Shown one piece after another: positions 1-7,904 of a DNA stretch of 64,000 nt. Each line of letters starts with the position of its first letter. Position 1 is the first letter of the stretch. The notes below the pieces were generated by a model. It did no database searches. It was not told the origin of the DNA and saw only the letters and a program-made list of their open reading frames with translations. A program made the position numbers and the translations under genes. This stretch comes from Maribacter_C sp947494565 (GTDB lineage: Bacteria; Bacteroidota; Bacteroidia; Flavobacteriales; Flavobacteriaceae): positions 434,001 to 498,000 of the forward strand of contig NZ_JBLFEP010000003.1 of assembly GCF_047345415.1 (NCBI RefSeq), written 5' to 3'.

Positions 1-1
1 C

Positions 2-370
2 GAGCTCCATACAGCCTCGCGGTACACGGTATACGGTATTGGTTTTTTACCAGGGTTCATGTATTTAGGAGGCTTGCCTTCAAAATTGGAAATTCCTAGA
101 AGAAAAGAACCGCGCCTTAAAGTGCAGAAAGGAGCTGTTGGCTTGGCCGGGAAGCAAACGGGTATTTACCCGCAGGAGTCACCAGGGGGGTGGAATATTA
201 TCGGAAATTGTTCGGTCGCGATGTTCAACCCCGGCAATGAAGACCCCTGTTTTGTAAATGTAGGAGACAAGGTGCAGTTTTATGCTATAGAAAAAGCCGA
301 ATACGACCTGCATAAAATAGAAGGGGAGGTCGGGATTTATAAATTGGAAAAAATCAAGTTGGATGCTTAG
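2..370 (+). CDS. pxpB: 5-oxoprolinase subunit B (KipI family), C-terminal part
   Basis: Seen: an open frame enters from the left edge with no start in the window. It carries the KipI/PxpB signature of a GIGFLPGF segment followed by YLGGLP, then a QTGIYPQESPGGW segment near the C-terminus. Family knowledge: PxpB works with PxpC and PxpA as the ATP-dependent 5-oxoprolinase that opens pyroglutamate to glutamate; older annotation calls it KipI, an inhibitor of the sporulation kinase KinA. The stop codon overlaps the next start by 8 bases, so the pair is translationally coupled. pxpA is not visible and may lie upstream. The N-terminal half is outside the window. Confidence 0.88.
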   Translation, partial: ELHTASRYTVYGIGFLPGFMYLGGLPSKLEIPRRKEPRLKVQKGAVGLAGKQTGIYPQESPGGWNIIGNCSVAMFNPGNEDPCFVNVGDKVQFYAIEKAEYDLHKIEGEVGIYKLEKIKLDA

Positions 371-1208
371 ACTGCTAAAATCAGGATTTTTCACCAGTAT
401 TCAAGATGAAGGTCGCTTCGGTTATCTGGACAAGGGCGTTCCGGTTTCCGGCTTCATGGATTCGTTCTCCGCTACAAAAATCAACTTGCTACTGGAGAAT
501 GAACCAAACGCAGCCTTAATGGAGATGACCATGACAGGACCCACCATTGAATTTGAGGCACCCACCTATATCTGCTTAGGCGGTGCCGAAATTTCGGTAA
601 CCTTGAACAACAATCCGATCCAACATTATAAGATACACAAAGTCGAAGCTGGTGATATTCTATCGTATGGACGATTGAAAAAAGGGTTTCGAAATTATTT
701 GGCGGTAAAAGATGGTTTTAAGACCGACTCCATCTTGATGAGCCGATCTCAATACTTTCCGGTGACCATTAAAAATTGTTTGAGCGATAGGGCGGAGGTG
801 CCTTATGATGGTGTGAGCATCTTTGAACCCAAAATATCGGAAATTAAGGTCGATTCTTTTTTGGATGAAACGATCTTGGAGGTGTCGAAAGGCCCTGAAT
901 TCGAACAACTGCATGACAAACAATTAGAGCGGCTTTTCGCTGGCGAATTCAACGTAGCGAAAGAGAATAATCGTATGGCCTACCAATTGGCCGATACCAT
1001 TGAGGGACATCAACTTACAATGTTGACTTCCGCCACTTTACCGGGCACCGTGCAGTTAACGCCTTCCGGACGATTGATTATTCTGATGAAAGATGGTCAA
1101 ACGACCGGCGGATATCCGAGAATTTTACAGCTTTCCGACAAGGCGATTTCCGTTTTGGCACAGAAAAAGTTCGGAGATGCTATCGCGTTCAAACTTTTAA
1201 GGGCCTGA
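363..1208 (+). CDS. pxpC: 5-oxoprolinase subunit C (KipA / biotin-dependent carboxyltransferase-like)
   Basis: A 281-aa protein of the KipA/PxpC family, which is related to the carboxyltransferase domain of urea amidolyase. Visible family features are the N-terminal GFFTSIQDEGRFGY segment and the C-terminal DGQTTGGYPRI segment, which is highly characteristic. It partners with PxpB for ATP-driven hydrolysis of 5-oxoproline to glutamate in the cytoplasm. The ATG lies inside the 3' end of pxpB (8-base overlap), fixing the start. Length is slightly short for the family (about 290-310 aa) but both ends look intact. It is followed by the ilv leader region, in the same direction. Confidence 0.88.
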   Translation: MLRLLKSGFFTSIQDEGRFGYLDKGVPVSGFMDSFSATKINLLLENEPNAALMEMTMTGPTIEFEAPTYICLGGAEISVTLNNNPIQHYKIHKVEAGDILSYGRLKKGFRNYLAVKDGFKTDSILMSRSQYFPVTIKNCLSDRAEVPYDGVSIFEPKISEIKVDSFLDETILEVSKGPEFEQLHDKQLERLFAGEFNVAKENNRMAYQLADTIEGHQLTMLTSATLPGTVQLTPSGRLIILMKDGQTTGGYPRILQLSDKAISVLAQKKFGDAIAFKLLRA

Positions 1209-1246
1209 TTTTTTTCAACTGCTAATTTTTACCTATCATTGTAGTA

Positions 1247-1294
1247 ATGAAAATAAATAAAGTAGTAGTCAATGTGCTTCTTATTGTCCCATAA
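1247..1294 (+). CDS. ilv operon leader peptide (15 aa, Val/Leu/Ile-rich)
   Basis: Seen: ATG at 1247 opens a 15-codon frame, MKINKVVVNVLLIVP, ending at TAA 1292-1294. Eight of the ten codons from position 6 onward encode Val, Leu or Ile, the amino acids whose synthesis genes start at 1563. An antiterminator/terminator pair lies just downstream. This is the classical arrangement of a ribosome-mediated transcription attenuator: starved ribosomes stall on the control codons and leave the antiterminator free. A ribosome reaching the stop codon would cover roughly to 1305 and block its left arm at 1301-1313. The peptide itself has no expected function. Interpretation rests on sequence only. Confidence 0.82.
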   Translation: MKINKVVVNVLLIVP

Positions 1295-1300
1295 CGGGAT

Positions 1301-1334
1301 GATATGGATTTTCATTGTCAAGAAAGCCTGTATC
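1301..1334 (+). promoter_or_regulatory. ilv antiterminator hairpin (mutually exclusive with the terminator)
   Basis: Segment 1301-1313 (GATATGGATTTTC) can pair with 1322-1334 (GAAAGCCTGTATC). Twelve of 13 positions pair, three of them G-U, around an 8-base loop. The right arm is the same stretch that forms the left arm of the terminator at 1321-1335, so only one structure can form at a time. This matches the 2:3 versus 3:4 logic of amino-acid operon attenuators. The pairing was found by hand and no energy was computed. Confidence 0.7.
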
Positions 1335-1360
1335 GAAACCCGATACAGGCTTTCTTTTTT
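1321..1360 (+). terminator. Intrinsic terminator of the ilv attenuator
   Basis: Perfect 15-bp stem: 1321-1335 (AGAAAGCCTGTATCG) with 1341-1355, loop AAACC, followed by a T run to 1360. It lies 26 bases after the leader peptide stop codon and about 200 bases before ilvD. It could also end transcription of the pxp operon, but the leader peptide and the competing antiterminator argue that regulated attenuation of ilv is its main job. Confidence 0.85.
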
Positions 1361-1506
1361 AGGAACAATCCAAAGTCCGATCTAATGCATGAATATGGTA
1401 TGAATAGAAGGTTTAACCTATTGTAAATAAAGGAGTTGGCTAAAATATGGCAAAATTGACTTTACATCCACCTGTTTTGGTTAAAACGCGGGCTTTAGGA
1501 AACTTC

Positions 1507-1514
1507 TATATTTG
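1507..1514 (+). promoter_or_regulatory. Possible internal ilvD promoter (-7 box TATATTTG)
   Basis: TATATTTG matches the Bacteroidota -7 consensus TAnnTTTG exactly and lies 48 bases before the ilvD ATG, downstream of the attenuator. The nearest TTTG (1476-1479) is 27 bases upstream of the box, longer than the usual spacing of about 19-21, so the -33 element is weak. If active, this promoter would give basal ilv expression that bypasses attenuation. Confidence 0.4.
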
Positions 1515-1562
1515 TTAATAAGCGCTGAGATGTGCGAATAAAAACCGGAATAGAACACGATA

Positions 1563-3239
1563 ATGGAATTAAACAAATACAGTAAGAATGTAACCCAAGA
1601 CCCAACACAGCCAGCGGCACAGGCCATGTTATACGCTATTGGGTTTACCGATGCGGATTTCGAAAAGCCACTGGTGGGTATTGCCAGTACAGGTTATGAG
1701 GGCAACCCCTGTAACATGCACTTGAACGATCTTGCAAAATTGGTGAAAGAGGGGGTGAACTCGAAAGAGACGGTCGGACTTATTTTCAATACCATCGGCA
1801 TAAGTGATGGTATTTCGATGGGTACCCCTGGTATGCGTTTTTCCCTTCCTTCTCGTGATATCATCGCGGATTCAATGGAGGCCGTTGTTCAAGGGATGTC
1901 ATACGATGGCTTGGTGACGGTAGTCGGATGCGATAAAAATATGCCTGGCGCTTTAATGGCGATGTTACGATTGAATCGCCCCGCTATTTTGGTTTATGGC
2001 GGAACAATTGCTTCGGGATGTCATAACGATAAGAAATTGGATATTGTCTCCGCTTTTGAAGCATGGGGCGAGAAAGTAGCCGGTACCATGGAAGAATCCG
2101 AGTTCAAATCGATTATTAAGAAGTCGATCCCGGGTGCGGGGGCCTGTGGAGGTATGTATACAGCCAATACTATGGCCTCGGCTATTGAGGCATTAGGAAT
2201 GGCTTTGCCCTACAATTCTTCCAATCCTGCGATAAGTGACAACAAAGAGGCCGAGTGTGTGGCGGCAGGGAAGCAGATGCGAACACTCATTGAAAAGGAC
2301 ATCAAACCTTTGGACATCGTGACTCGAAAATCATTGGAAAACGCCATTAGACTTGTGACCATAACAGGAGGCTCTACCAATGCGGTGCTGCATTTTTTAG
2401 CAATTGCAAGAGCCGCCGATATTGAATTTACATTACAAGATTTTCAACATATCAGTGACACTACTCCGTTCATTGCCGATTTGAAACCTAGTGGAAAGTA
2501 CTTGATGGAAGACGTGCACAGAGTGGGTGGAATACCGGCTTTGTTGAAATACCTATTGAAAAACGGCTTACTTCACGGTGATTGTATGACCGTTACAGGC
2601 AAGACTTTGGCCGAGAATTTGGCGGACGTTCCTGATCTGGAAGAAGGCCAAGATGTCATCCGCCCGCTAGACAAACCGATTAAGGCCACCGGGCATTTAC
2701 GAATGTTATATGGCAATTTGGCCCAAAATGGTTCAGTAGCTAAAATTACAGGAAAAGAAGGACTGCGTTTTGAGGGAAAAGCCAAGGTTTTCAATAGTGA
2801 ATACGATGCGAATGATGGCATTCGAACAGGACTTGTTCAAAAAGGAGACGTCGTAGTGATTCGCTATGAAGGTCCTAAAGGAGGTCCCGGTATGCCCGAA
2901 ATGTTAAAACCGACCGCTGCCATTATGGGCGCTGGTCTAGGCAAGGAGGTTGCGTTGATTACTGATGGTCGCTTCTCCGGTGGTACGCACGGCTTTGTCG
3001 TAGGACATATTTCGCCCGAAGCGCAAGAAGGAGGAGTCATTGGACTCGTAGAGGATGGTGACACGATTACCATTGATGCGGAGACCAATTCGATAAATGT
3101 GGACGTTTCAGAGGAGGAACTGAAAAGACGAAAGGAAAACTGGGTAGAACCGGAGCTAAAATTTAAAAAAGGCGTGTTGTATAAGTATGCACGCTCTGTA
3201 TCCTCGGCCGCACAGGGATGTGTAACCGATGAGTTTTAA
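1563..3239 (+). CDS. ilvD: Dihydroxy-acid dehydratase
   Basis: A 558-aa IlvD/Edd family enzyme that converts 2,3-dihydroxy-isovalerate and 2,3-dihydroxy-3-methylvalerate to the 2-oxo acids that precede valine and isoleucine, in the cytoplasm, using an iron-sulfur cluster. Visible features: GNPCNMHL, VVGCDKNMPG and GAGACGGMYTANTM (the cluster cysteines) and a C-terminal ALITDGRFSGGTHG segment. Length is normal. It is the first gene of the ilv operon, controlled by the upstream attenuator. A 72-base spacer to ilvB has no gene and only a short imperfect GTGA/TCAC repeat. Confidence 0.97.
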   Translation: MELNKYSKNVTQDPTQPAAQAMLYAIGFTDADFEKPLVGIASTGYEGNPCNMHLNDLAKLVKEGVNSKETVGLIFNTIGISDGISMGTPGMRFSLPSRDIIADSMEAVVQGMSYDGLVTVVGCDKNMPGALMAMLRLNRPAILVYGGTIASGCHNDKKLDIVSAFEAWGEKVAGTMEESEFKSIIKKSIPGAGACGGMYTANTMASAIEALGMALPYNSSNPAISDNKEAECVAAGKQMRTLIEKDIKPLDIVTRKSLENAIRLVTITGGSTNAVLHFLAIARAADIEFTLQDFQHISDTTPFIADLKPSGKYLMEDVHRVGGIPALLKYLLKNGLLHGDCMTVTGKTLAENLADVPDLEEGQDVIRPLDKPIKATGHLRMLYGNLAQNGSVAKITGKEGLRFEGKAKVFNSEYDANDGIRTGLVQKGDVVVIRYEGPKGGPGMPEMLKPTAAIMGAGLGKEVALITDGRFSGGTHGFVVGHISPEAQEGGVIGLVEDGDTITIDAETNSINVDVSEEELKRRKENWVEPELKFKKGVLYKYARSVSSAAQGCVTDEF

Positions 3240-3311
3240 TAAAAAAGTACACAAAGTGATGACACGTATCTTACGGAGTCACTACGTCGTACTTGAACTT
3301 GAGTTTGGAAT

Positions 3312-5066
3312 ATGGAAACAGTAAAAGAAAAAAACCAATCCGCCAATGAGGCTAAGCCAAAGGCGGAACAGCAAAAAGGCACCCGTATGAGTGGGGCCGA
3401 AGCAATAATCCACTGCCTTTTGGCCGAAGGTGTCGATTTACTTTATGGGTACCCTGGTGGTGCGATAATGCCTGTTTATGATGAGCTCTACAAATTTCAG
3501 GATAAACTGACCCATATTCTAACACGACATGAACAAGGAGCGACCCATGCGGCCCAAGGCTATGCTAGGGTTTCGGGTAAGGTTGGTGTTGCCATGGCTA
3601 CCTCAGGTCCCGGAGCAACCAATCTGGTCACCGGTTTGGCAGATGCGCAAATCGATTCGACCCCGATGGTCTGCTTGACAGGGCAAGTACCCAGGCATCT
3701 GTTGGGCTCCGATGCCTTTCAAGAAACGGATATCATCGGTATTTCAACACCGGTGACGAAATGGAATCACCAGATTACCAAGGCTTCGGAAATTCCCGAG
3801 GTAATGGCAAAGGCGTTTTATATCGCGAAATCTGGGCGTCCAGGCCCTGTTTTAGTGGATATTACAAAGAACGCCCAATTTGATGAGCTGGATTTTACCT
3901 ATGAAAAATGTACCGGTGTGCGCAGTTATAAGCCCGTGCCGAAACCGGATATGAGTGCGATCAAAAGCGCTGCAAATAGTATCAATGCCGCCAAAAAGCC
4001 CTATATCGTTTGGGGTCAAGGCGTCATTCTAGGAGAGGCGGAAGAAGAATTGAAGGCGTTGATCGAAAAAGCAGGCATTCCTGCAGCATGGACCATCATG
4101 GGTGAATCTGCCATACCGACCAGTCATCCATTGAATGTGGGCATGGTAGGGATGCATGGAAATTACGGGCCGAATATACTCACCAATGAGTGTGACGTAC
4201 TATTGGCCATCGGTATGCGATTTGATGACCGCGTTACGGGTAGTTTGGATACCTATGCCAAGCAGGCGAAGGTGATTCATTTTGAAATCGATCCAGCAGA
4301 AATCAATAAGAATGTAAAAGCCGATGTAGCCGTTTTGGGGAATGCGCGAGAAACCTTAAAACTATTGCTTCCGTTAATAAATGAAAATAGTCATGAGGCT
4401 TGGCATAATGTGTTTAAGGAAAAGTATCAAATTGAATTCGACACGGTCATCAAAAATGATATCCATCCGACAAAGCCTGGACTGACGATGGGTGAGGTAA
4501 TCGAGGAAATCAATTTGGCGACCAAAAATAAGGCAGTTATCGTTACGGATGTAGGACAGCATCAAATGATCGCTTGTCGCTATGCCAAATTCGAGGATTC
4601 AAAGAGTAACATCACCTCAGGGGGATTAGGAACTATGGGTTTTGCCCTTCCGGCAGCCATCGGAGCCAAAATGGGGGCTATGGAGCGTGAGGTCGTTGCC
4701 ATTATAGGTGATGGCGGATATCAAATGACCATACAAGAGTTGGGGGTCATATTCCAACATCAGATACCGGTGAAGATCGTAGTATTGAACAACGATCATC
4801 TTGGTATGGTCAGACAGTGGCAAGAACTGTTCTTCGAAAGCCGCTATGCATCCACGGTCATGGTGAATCCTGATTTCGTGAAAATCGCCGAGGGCTATCA
4901 TATTGAGGCCAAATGTGTAAGCGAACGCAAAGATTTGAAATCGACCGTAGCCGAAATGATCGCTTCCGACAAACCCTATTTTTTAGAGGTGAAAGTCGAA
5001 AAAGAAGATAACGTGTTTCCAATGATTCCTTCAGGAGCGTCGGTTTCCGATATTCGATTGAAATAA
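3312..5066 (+). CDS. ilvB: Acetolactate synthase, large (catalytic) subunit
   Basis: A 584-aa thiamine-diphosphate enzyme that joins two pyruvates to acetolactate, or pyruvate plus 2-oxobutyrate to acetohydroxybutyrate, the first common step of valine and isoleucine synthesis. Visible: the N-terminal YGYPGGAIMPVYDEL and RHEQGATHAAQGYAR segments (with the catalytic Glu), a central FAD/TPP region, and the C-terminal GDGGYQMTIQEL plus LNNDHLGMVRQWQ segment that binds Mg-TPP. About 28 hydrophilic N-terminal residues (Lys/Glu/Gln-rich) precede the conserved part. It works with the regulatory subunit IlvN, which here is separated from it by a methyltransferase gene. Confidence 0.97.
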   Translation: METVKEKNQSANEAKPKAEQQKGTRMSGAEAIIHCLLAEGVDLLYGYPGGAIMPVYDELYKFQDKLTHILTRHEQGATHAAQGYARVSGKVGVAMATSGPGATNLVTGLADAQIDSTPMVCLTGQVPRHLLGSDAFQETDIIGISTPVTKWNHQITKASEIPEVMAKAFYIAKSGRPGPVLVDITKNAQFDELDFTYEKCTGVRSYKPVPKPDMSAIKSAANSINAAKKPYIVWGQGVILGEAEEELKALIEKAGIPAAWTIMGESAIPTSHPLNVGMVGMHGNYGPNILTNECDVLLAIGMRFDDRVTGSLDTYAKQAKVIHFEIDPAEINKNVKADVAVLGNARETLKLLLPLINENSHEAWHNVFKEKYQIEFDTVIKNDIHPTKPGLTMGEVIEEINLATKNKAVIVTDVGQHQMIACRYAKFEDSKSNITSGGLGTMGFALPAAIGAKMGAMEREVVAIIGDGGYQMTIQELGVIFQHQIPVKIVVLNNDHLGMVRQWQELFFESRYASTVMVNPDFVKIAEGYHIEAKCVSERKDLKSTVAEMIASDKPYFLEVKVEKEDNVFPMIPSGASVSDIRLK

Positions 5067-5125
5067 TAGCGATTAGAAAAACAGGTAAAAACAAAGAATA
5101 CGCCATTTAGTAATATATAGATCCA

Positions 5126-5707
5126 GTGAACGATTCCTATATTTCGGATATTCCGAGCATACATTCTGAGATAGTCCGTAAATCCGAAGAAATCGGATTT
5201 ACCATGTCATCTGACCTGTATATCGGAACACTGTTGAAAACACTTATGGCTTCCAAGCCAAAAGGAAGTTTTCTCGAATTGGGTACCGGGATCGGATTAA
5301 GCCTAGCATGGATGGTCGATGGTATGGGTGAAGAGGCACGCTTGACTACTGTTGACAATGATCCAGAACTTATTGAAATCGCGAAACACTATTTCGGGAA
5401 CGATAATCGACTTGATATTGTCTGTGAAGATGGTGCCAAGTGGATAAAGGCACATAAAAATCTTGAGTTCGACTTGATTTTTGCCGATGCCTGGCCTGGA
5501 AAATACAGTGAAATCGATGACGTATTGCGCATGGTGAAGATCGGTGGGTTTTATATTATAGATGATATGAGAGCTCAGCCAAATTGGCCGGAAGGGCATG
5601 AGAACCACGTCAATAGATTGGTGGATTATTTAGAAAAACGAGATGATTTCAACCTGACCAAAATGAATTGGTCCACAGGTTTGATTATCGCGGTGCGAAC
5701 AAAATAG
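5126..5707 (+). CDS. SAM-dependent O-methyltransferase-like protein inside the ilv operon
   Basis: A 193-aa class I methyltransferase of the O-methyltransferase (caffeoyl-CoA/catechol type) kind. Motif I is FLELGTGIGLSLAWM, followed by an acidic TVDNDPELIEIAK strand (motif II), DLIFADAWPGKY and GGFYIIDDM (motif IV-like). The start chosen is GTG at 5126, because no in-frame ATG precedes the conserved N-terminal region; the first in-frame ATG (5204) would remove about 26 residues. It lies 59 bases after ilvB and 16 bases before ilvN, same strand, so it is co-transcribed with the acetolactate synthase subunits. The substrate is unknown. No known step of branched-chain amino acid synthesis needs a methyltransferase. 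Confidence 0.8.
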   Translation: MNDSYISDIPSIHSEIVRKSEEIGFTMSSDLYIGTLLKTLMASKPKGSFLELGTGIGLSLAWMVDGMGEEARLTTVDNDPELIEIAKHYFGNDNRLDIVCEDGAKWIKAHKNLEFDLIFADAWPGKYSEIDDVLRMVKIGGFYIIDDMRAQPNWPEGHENHVNRLVDYLEKRDDFNLTKMNWSTGLIIAVRTK

Positions 5708-5723
5708 TTGTGATATAAATAAC

Positions 5724-6254
5724 ATGGAAAAACAGTGGTTTACTATTTCGGTCTACTCCGAAAATAACGTAGGATTGTTGAATAGAATATCTGGAATATT
5801 CTTGAAAAGACACATCAATATCGAGAGTTTGAATGTTTCGAAATCGGAAATATCGGGCGTCTCGAAATTCACTATCGTCGTGCATATCACGGAGGACTGG
5901 ACACGCAAGATAGTAGGGCAAATTGAAAAACAAATCGAGGTCATCAAAGCCTTTTACCATACGGATGAGGAGACCATTTATCAAGAATCGGCCTTATTTA
6001 AAATCGCGAGTAGCCTTTTGTTCGATGAGCGTCAAATTCAAAATATCATCAAAGAGAGCAATTCACAGATCGTAACGGTCTCACGCGATTTTTTCGTTTT
6101 GGCGAAGACAGGAAGAAAACACGAAATCGATGAAATGCACGACCTTTTTGAACCCTTTGGCATCATGCAATTTGTGCGTTCGGGTAGAATTGCCGTCACA
6201 AAATCGGAAATGAGAATTACGGCAATGTTAAATGAATTTCAAGAACAAGAATAA
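5724..6254 (+). CDS. ilvN: Acetolactate synthase, small (regulatory) subunit
   Basis: A 176-aa regulatory subunit with an N-terminal ACT domain (ISVYSENNVGLLNRISGIF, residues about 6-75) and a C-terminal ALS_ss_C-type domain. It binds valine (feedback) and activates IlvB. The N-terminus matches the family start, supporting the ATG. It lies 16 bases after the methyltransferase and 60 bases before ilvC. The spacer to ilvC holds a perfect TTCCCG-ATA-CGGGAA inverted repeat at about 6282-6296, without a T tract, which could modulate readthrough or mRNA stability. Confidence 0.93.
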   Translation: MEKQWFTISVYSENNVGLLNRISGIFLKRHINIESLNVSKSEISGVSKFTIVVHITEDWTRKIVGQIEKQIEVIKAFYHTDEETIYQESALFKIASSLLFDERQIQNIIKESNSQIVTVSRDFFVLAKTGRKHEIDEMHDLFEPFGIMQFVRSGRIAVTKSEMRITAMLNEFQEQE

Positions 6255-6314
6255 TTAAATAATAACCTTAATATACATTTTCCCGATACGGGAAGACACA
6301 AAGAGAATACTATT

Positions 6315-7784
6315 ATGGCAAATTACTTCAATACGCTATCCTTAAGGGACCAATTGACCCAACTCGGTAAATGTCGATTCATGGAGTCAAACGAATTTTC
6401 TGATGGCGTATCCGCACTTAAAGGAAAGAAAATCGTAATTGTAGGGTGCGGGGCACAAGGATTGAACCAAGGACTCAACATGCGCGATTCAGGATTAGAT
6501 ATCTCCTATACGTTACGTGAAGCTGCGATTTCAGAGAAAAGACAGTCCTATTTAAACGCGACGGAAAACGGGTTTACAGTTGGCAGTTATGAAGAATTGA
6601 TTCCGAATGCCGATGTAGTCATTAACCTTACTCCTGATAAGCAACATACCAATGTGGTGAGTACGGTGATGCCCTTAATGAAACAAGGCGCAACACTTTC
6701 GTATTCCCATGGCTTCAATATTGTAGAGGAAGGAATGCAGATTCGGGAAGATTTGACGGTCATTATGGTAGCACCCAAATGTCCGGGTTCTGAAGTACGT
6801 GAAGAATACAAAAGAGGGTTCGGGGTACCGACCTTGATTGCAGTGCACCCCGACAACGACCCACAAGGTAAGGGATTGGAGCAGGCGAAGGCCTATGCCG
6901 TGGGTACAGGAGGCCATCGGGCCGGTGTTTTGGAATCGTCTTTCGTTGCCGAGGTCAAATCCGATTTGATGGGTGAGCAGACCATTCTCTGTGGTTTATT
7001 GCAGACCGGAAGTATTCTGTGCTTCGATAAGATGATCGAAAAAGGAGTGAATGCCGGTTACGCATCCAAATTGATCCAATACGGATGGGAAACCGTTACG
7101 GAAGGGATGAAGTATGGTGGAATAACCAATATGATGGACCGCCTATCCAACCCGGCGAAAATAAAGGCCTTTGAACTTTCAGAGGAATTAAAGGATATCA
7201 TGCGCCCATTGTTCCACAAGCACATGGATGATATCATGACCGGACACTTCTCGAAAACCATGATGGAAGACTGGGCCAATGACGATAAAAATCTATTGGG
7301 GTGGAGAGCTGCCACTGGGGAGACCGCATTTGAAAAGACACCCGCAGCCGATGTGGAGATTTCCGAACAAGAATATTATGACAATGGGGTGTTGATGGTA
7401 GCCATGGTCAGGGCAGGAGTAGAGCTGGCTTATGAAAGTATGACCGAATCCGGAATCATCGGTGAGTCCGCTTATTATGAGTCCTTGCATGAAACGCCTT
7501 TGATTGCCAATACCATTGCCAGAAAGAAACTGTTTGAAATGAACCGTGTCATTTCGGATACCGCTGAATACGGATGTTATTTGTTCGACCATGCGTGTAA
7601 ACCGTTATTGGCCGATTTTATGACAAAAATAGATACCGATGTCATCGGTAAGGGGTATGGTGAAGGTAATGGCGTGGATAATGCCAAATTGATTCACGTC
7701 AATAAAGTACTTAGAGAGCATCCGGTAGAAATCGTGGGGGCGCGCCTTAGGGAGTCCATGACCGCGATGAAGCCAATCGTATAG
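6315..7784 (+). CDS. ilvC: Ketol-acid reductoisomerase (class II, long form)
   Basis: A 489-aa enzyme that isomerises and reduces acetolactate to 2,3-dihydroxy-isovalerate with NADPH and Mg2+. The length puts it in class II (as in E. coli) with a duplicated C-terminal knotted domain, rather than the common class I of about 330-340 aa. Visible: the Rossmann loop IVGCGAQGLNQGLNMRDSG near residues 42-60, and the APKCPGSEVREEYKRG metal/substrate region. Last gene of the ilv operon, followed by a terminator at 7847-7874. Confidence 0.96.
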   Translation: MANYFNTLSLRDQLTQLGKCRFMESNEFSDGVSALKGKKIVIVGCGAQGLNQGLNMRDSGLDISYTLREAAISEKRQSYLNATENGFTVGSYEELIPNADVVINLTPDKQHTNVVSTVMPLMKQGATLSYSHGFNIVEEGMQIREDLTVIMVAPKCPGSEVREEYKRGFGVPTLIAVHPDNDPQGKGLEQAKAYAVGTGGHRAGVLESSFVAEVKSDLMGEQTILCGLLQTGSILCFDKMIEKGVNAGYASKLIQYGWETVTEGMKYGGITNMMDRLSNPAKIKAFELSEELKDIMRPLFHKHMDDIMTGHFSKTMMEDWANDDKNLLGWRAATGETAFEKTPAADVEISEQEYYDNGVLMVAMVRAGVELAYESMTESGIIGESAYYESLHETPLIANTIARKKLFEMNRVISDTAEYGCYLFDHACKPLLADFMTKIDTDVIGKGYGEGNGVDNAKLIHVNKVLREHPVEIVGARLRESMTAMKPIV

Positions 7785-7846
7785 GCCTTTTTCTTAAGTC
7801 TATCAGTGGATAGGCGAGTTCCCCCCATAAGGGAAAGGGCAATAAG

Positions 7847-7874
7847 GACCCACGGGTTTCCTGTGGGTCTTTTA
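7847..7874 (+). terminator. Terminator after ilvC
   Basis: Stem GACCCAC (7847-7853) with GTGGGTC (7863-7869), loop of 9 bases, followed by TTTT. It ends the ilv operon. It also shows that the next gene starts at 7905 and not at an in-frame ATG at 7806, because the hairpin lies inside that longer frame. Confidence 0.75.
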
Positions 7875-7904
7875 AATTTATGGAAATTTGAAAAACGCAT
7901 CGAG

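Noticed and set aside
6282..6296. Perfect TTCCCG-ATA-CGGGAA repeat between ilvN and ilvC as a terminator
   Set aside because: No T tract follows, and ilvC is clearly part of the operon. It may influence mRNA stability only.
7806..7904. In-frame upstream start for gapN
   Set aside because: The extra 33 codons cover the ilvC terminator hairpin (7847-7874) and have no resemblance to the family N-terminus.
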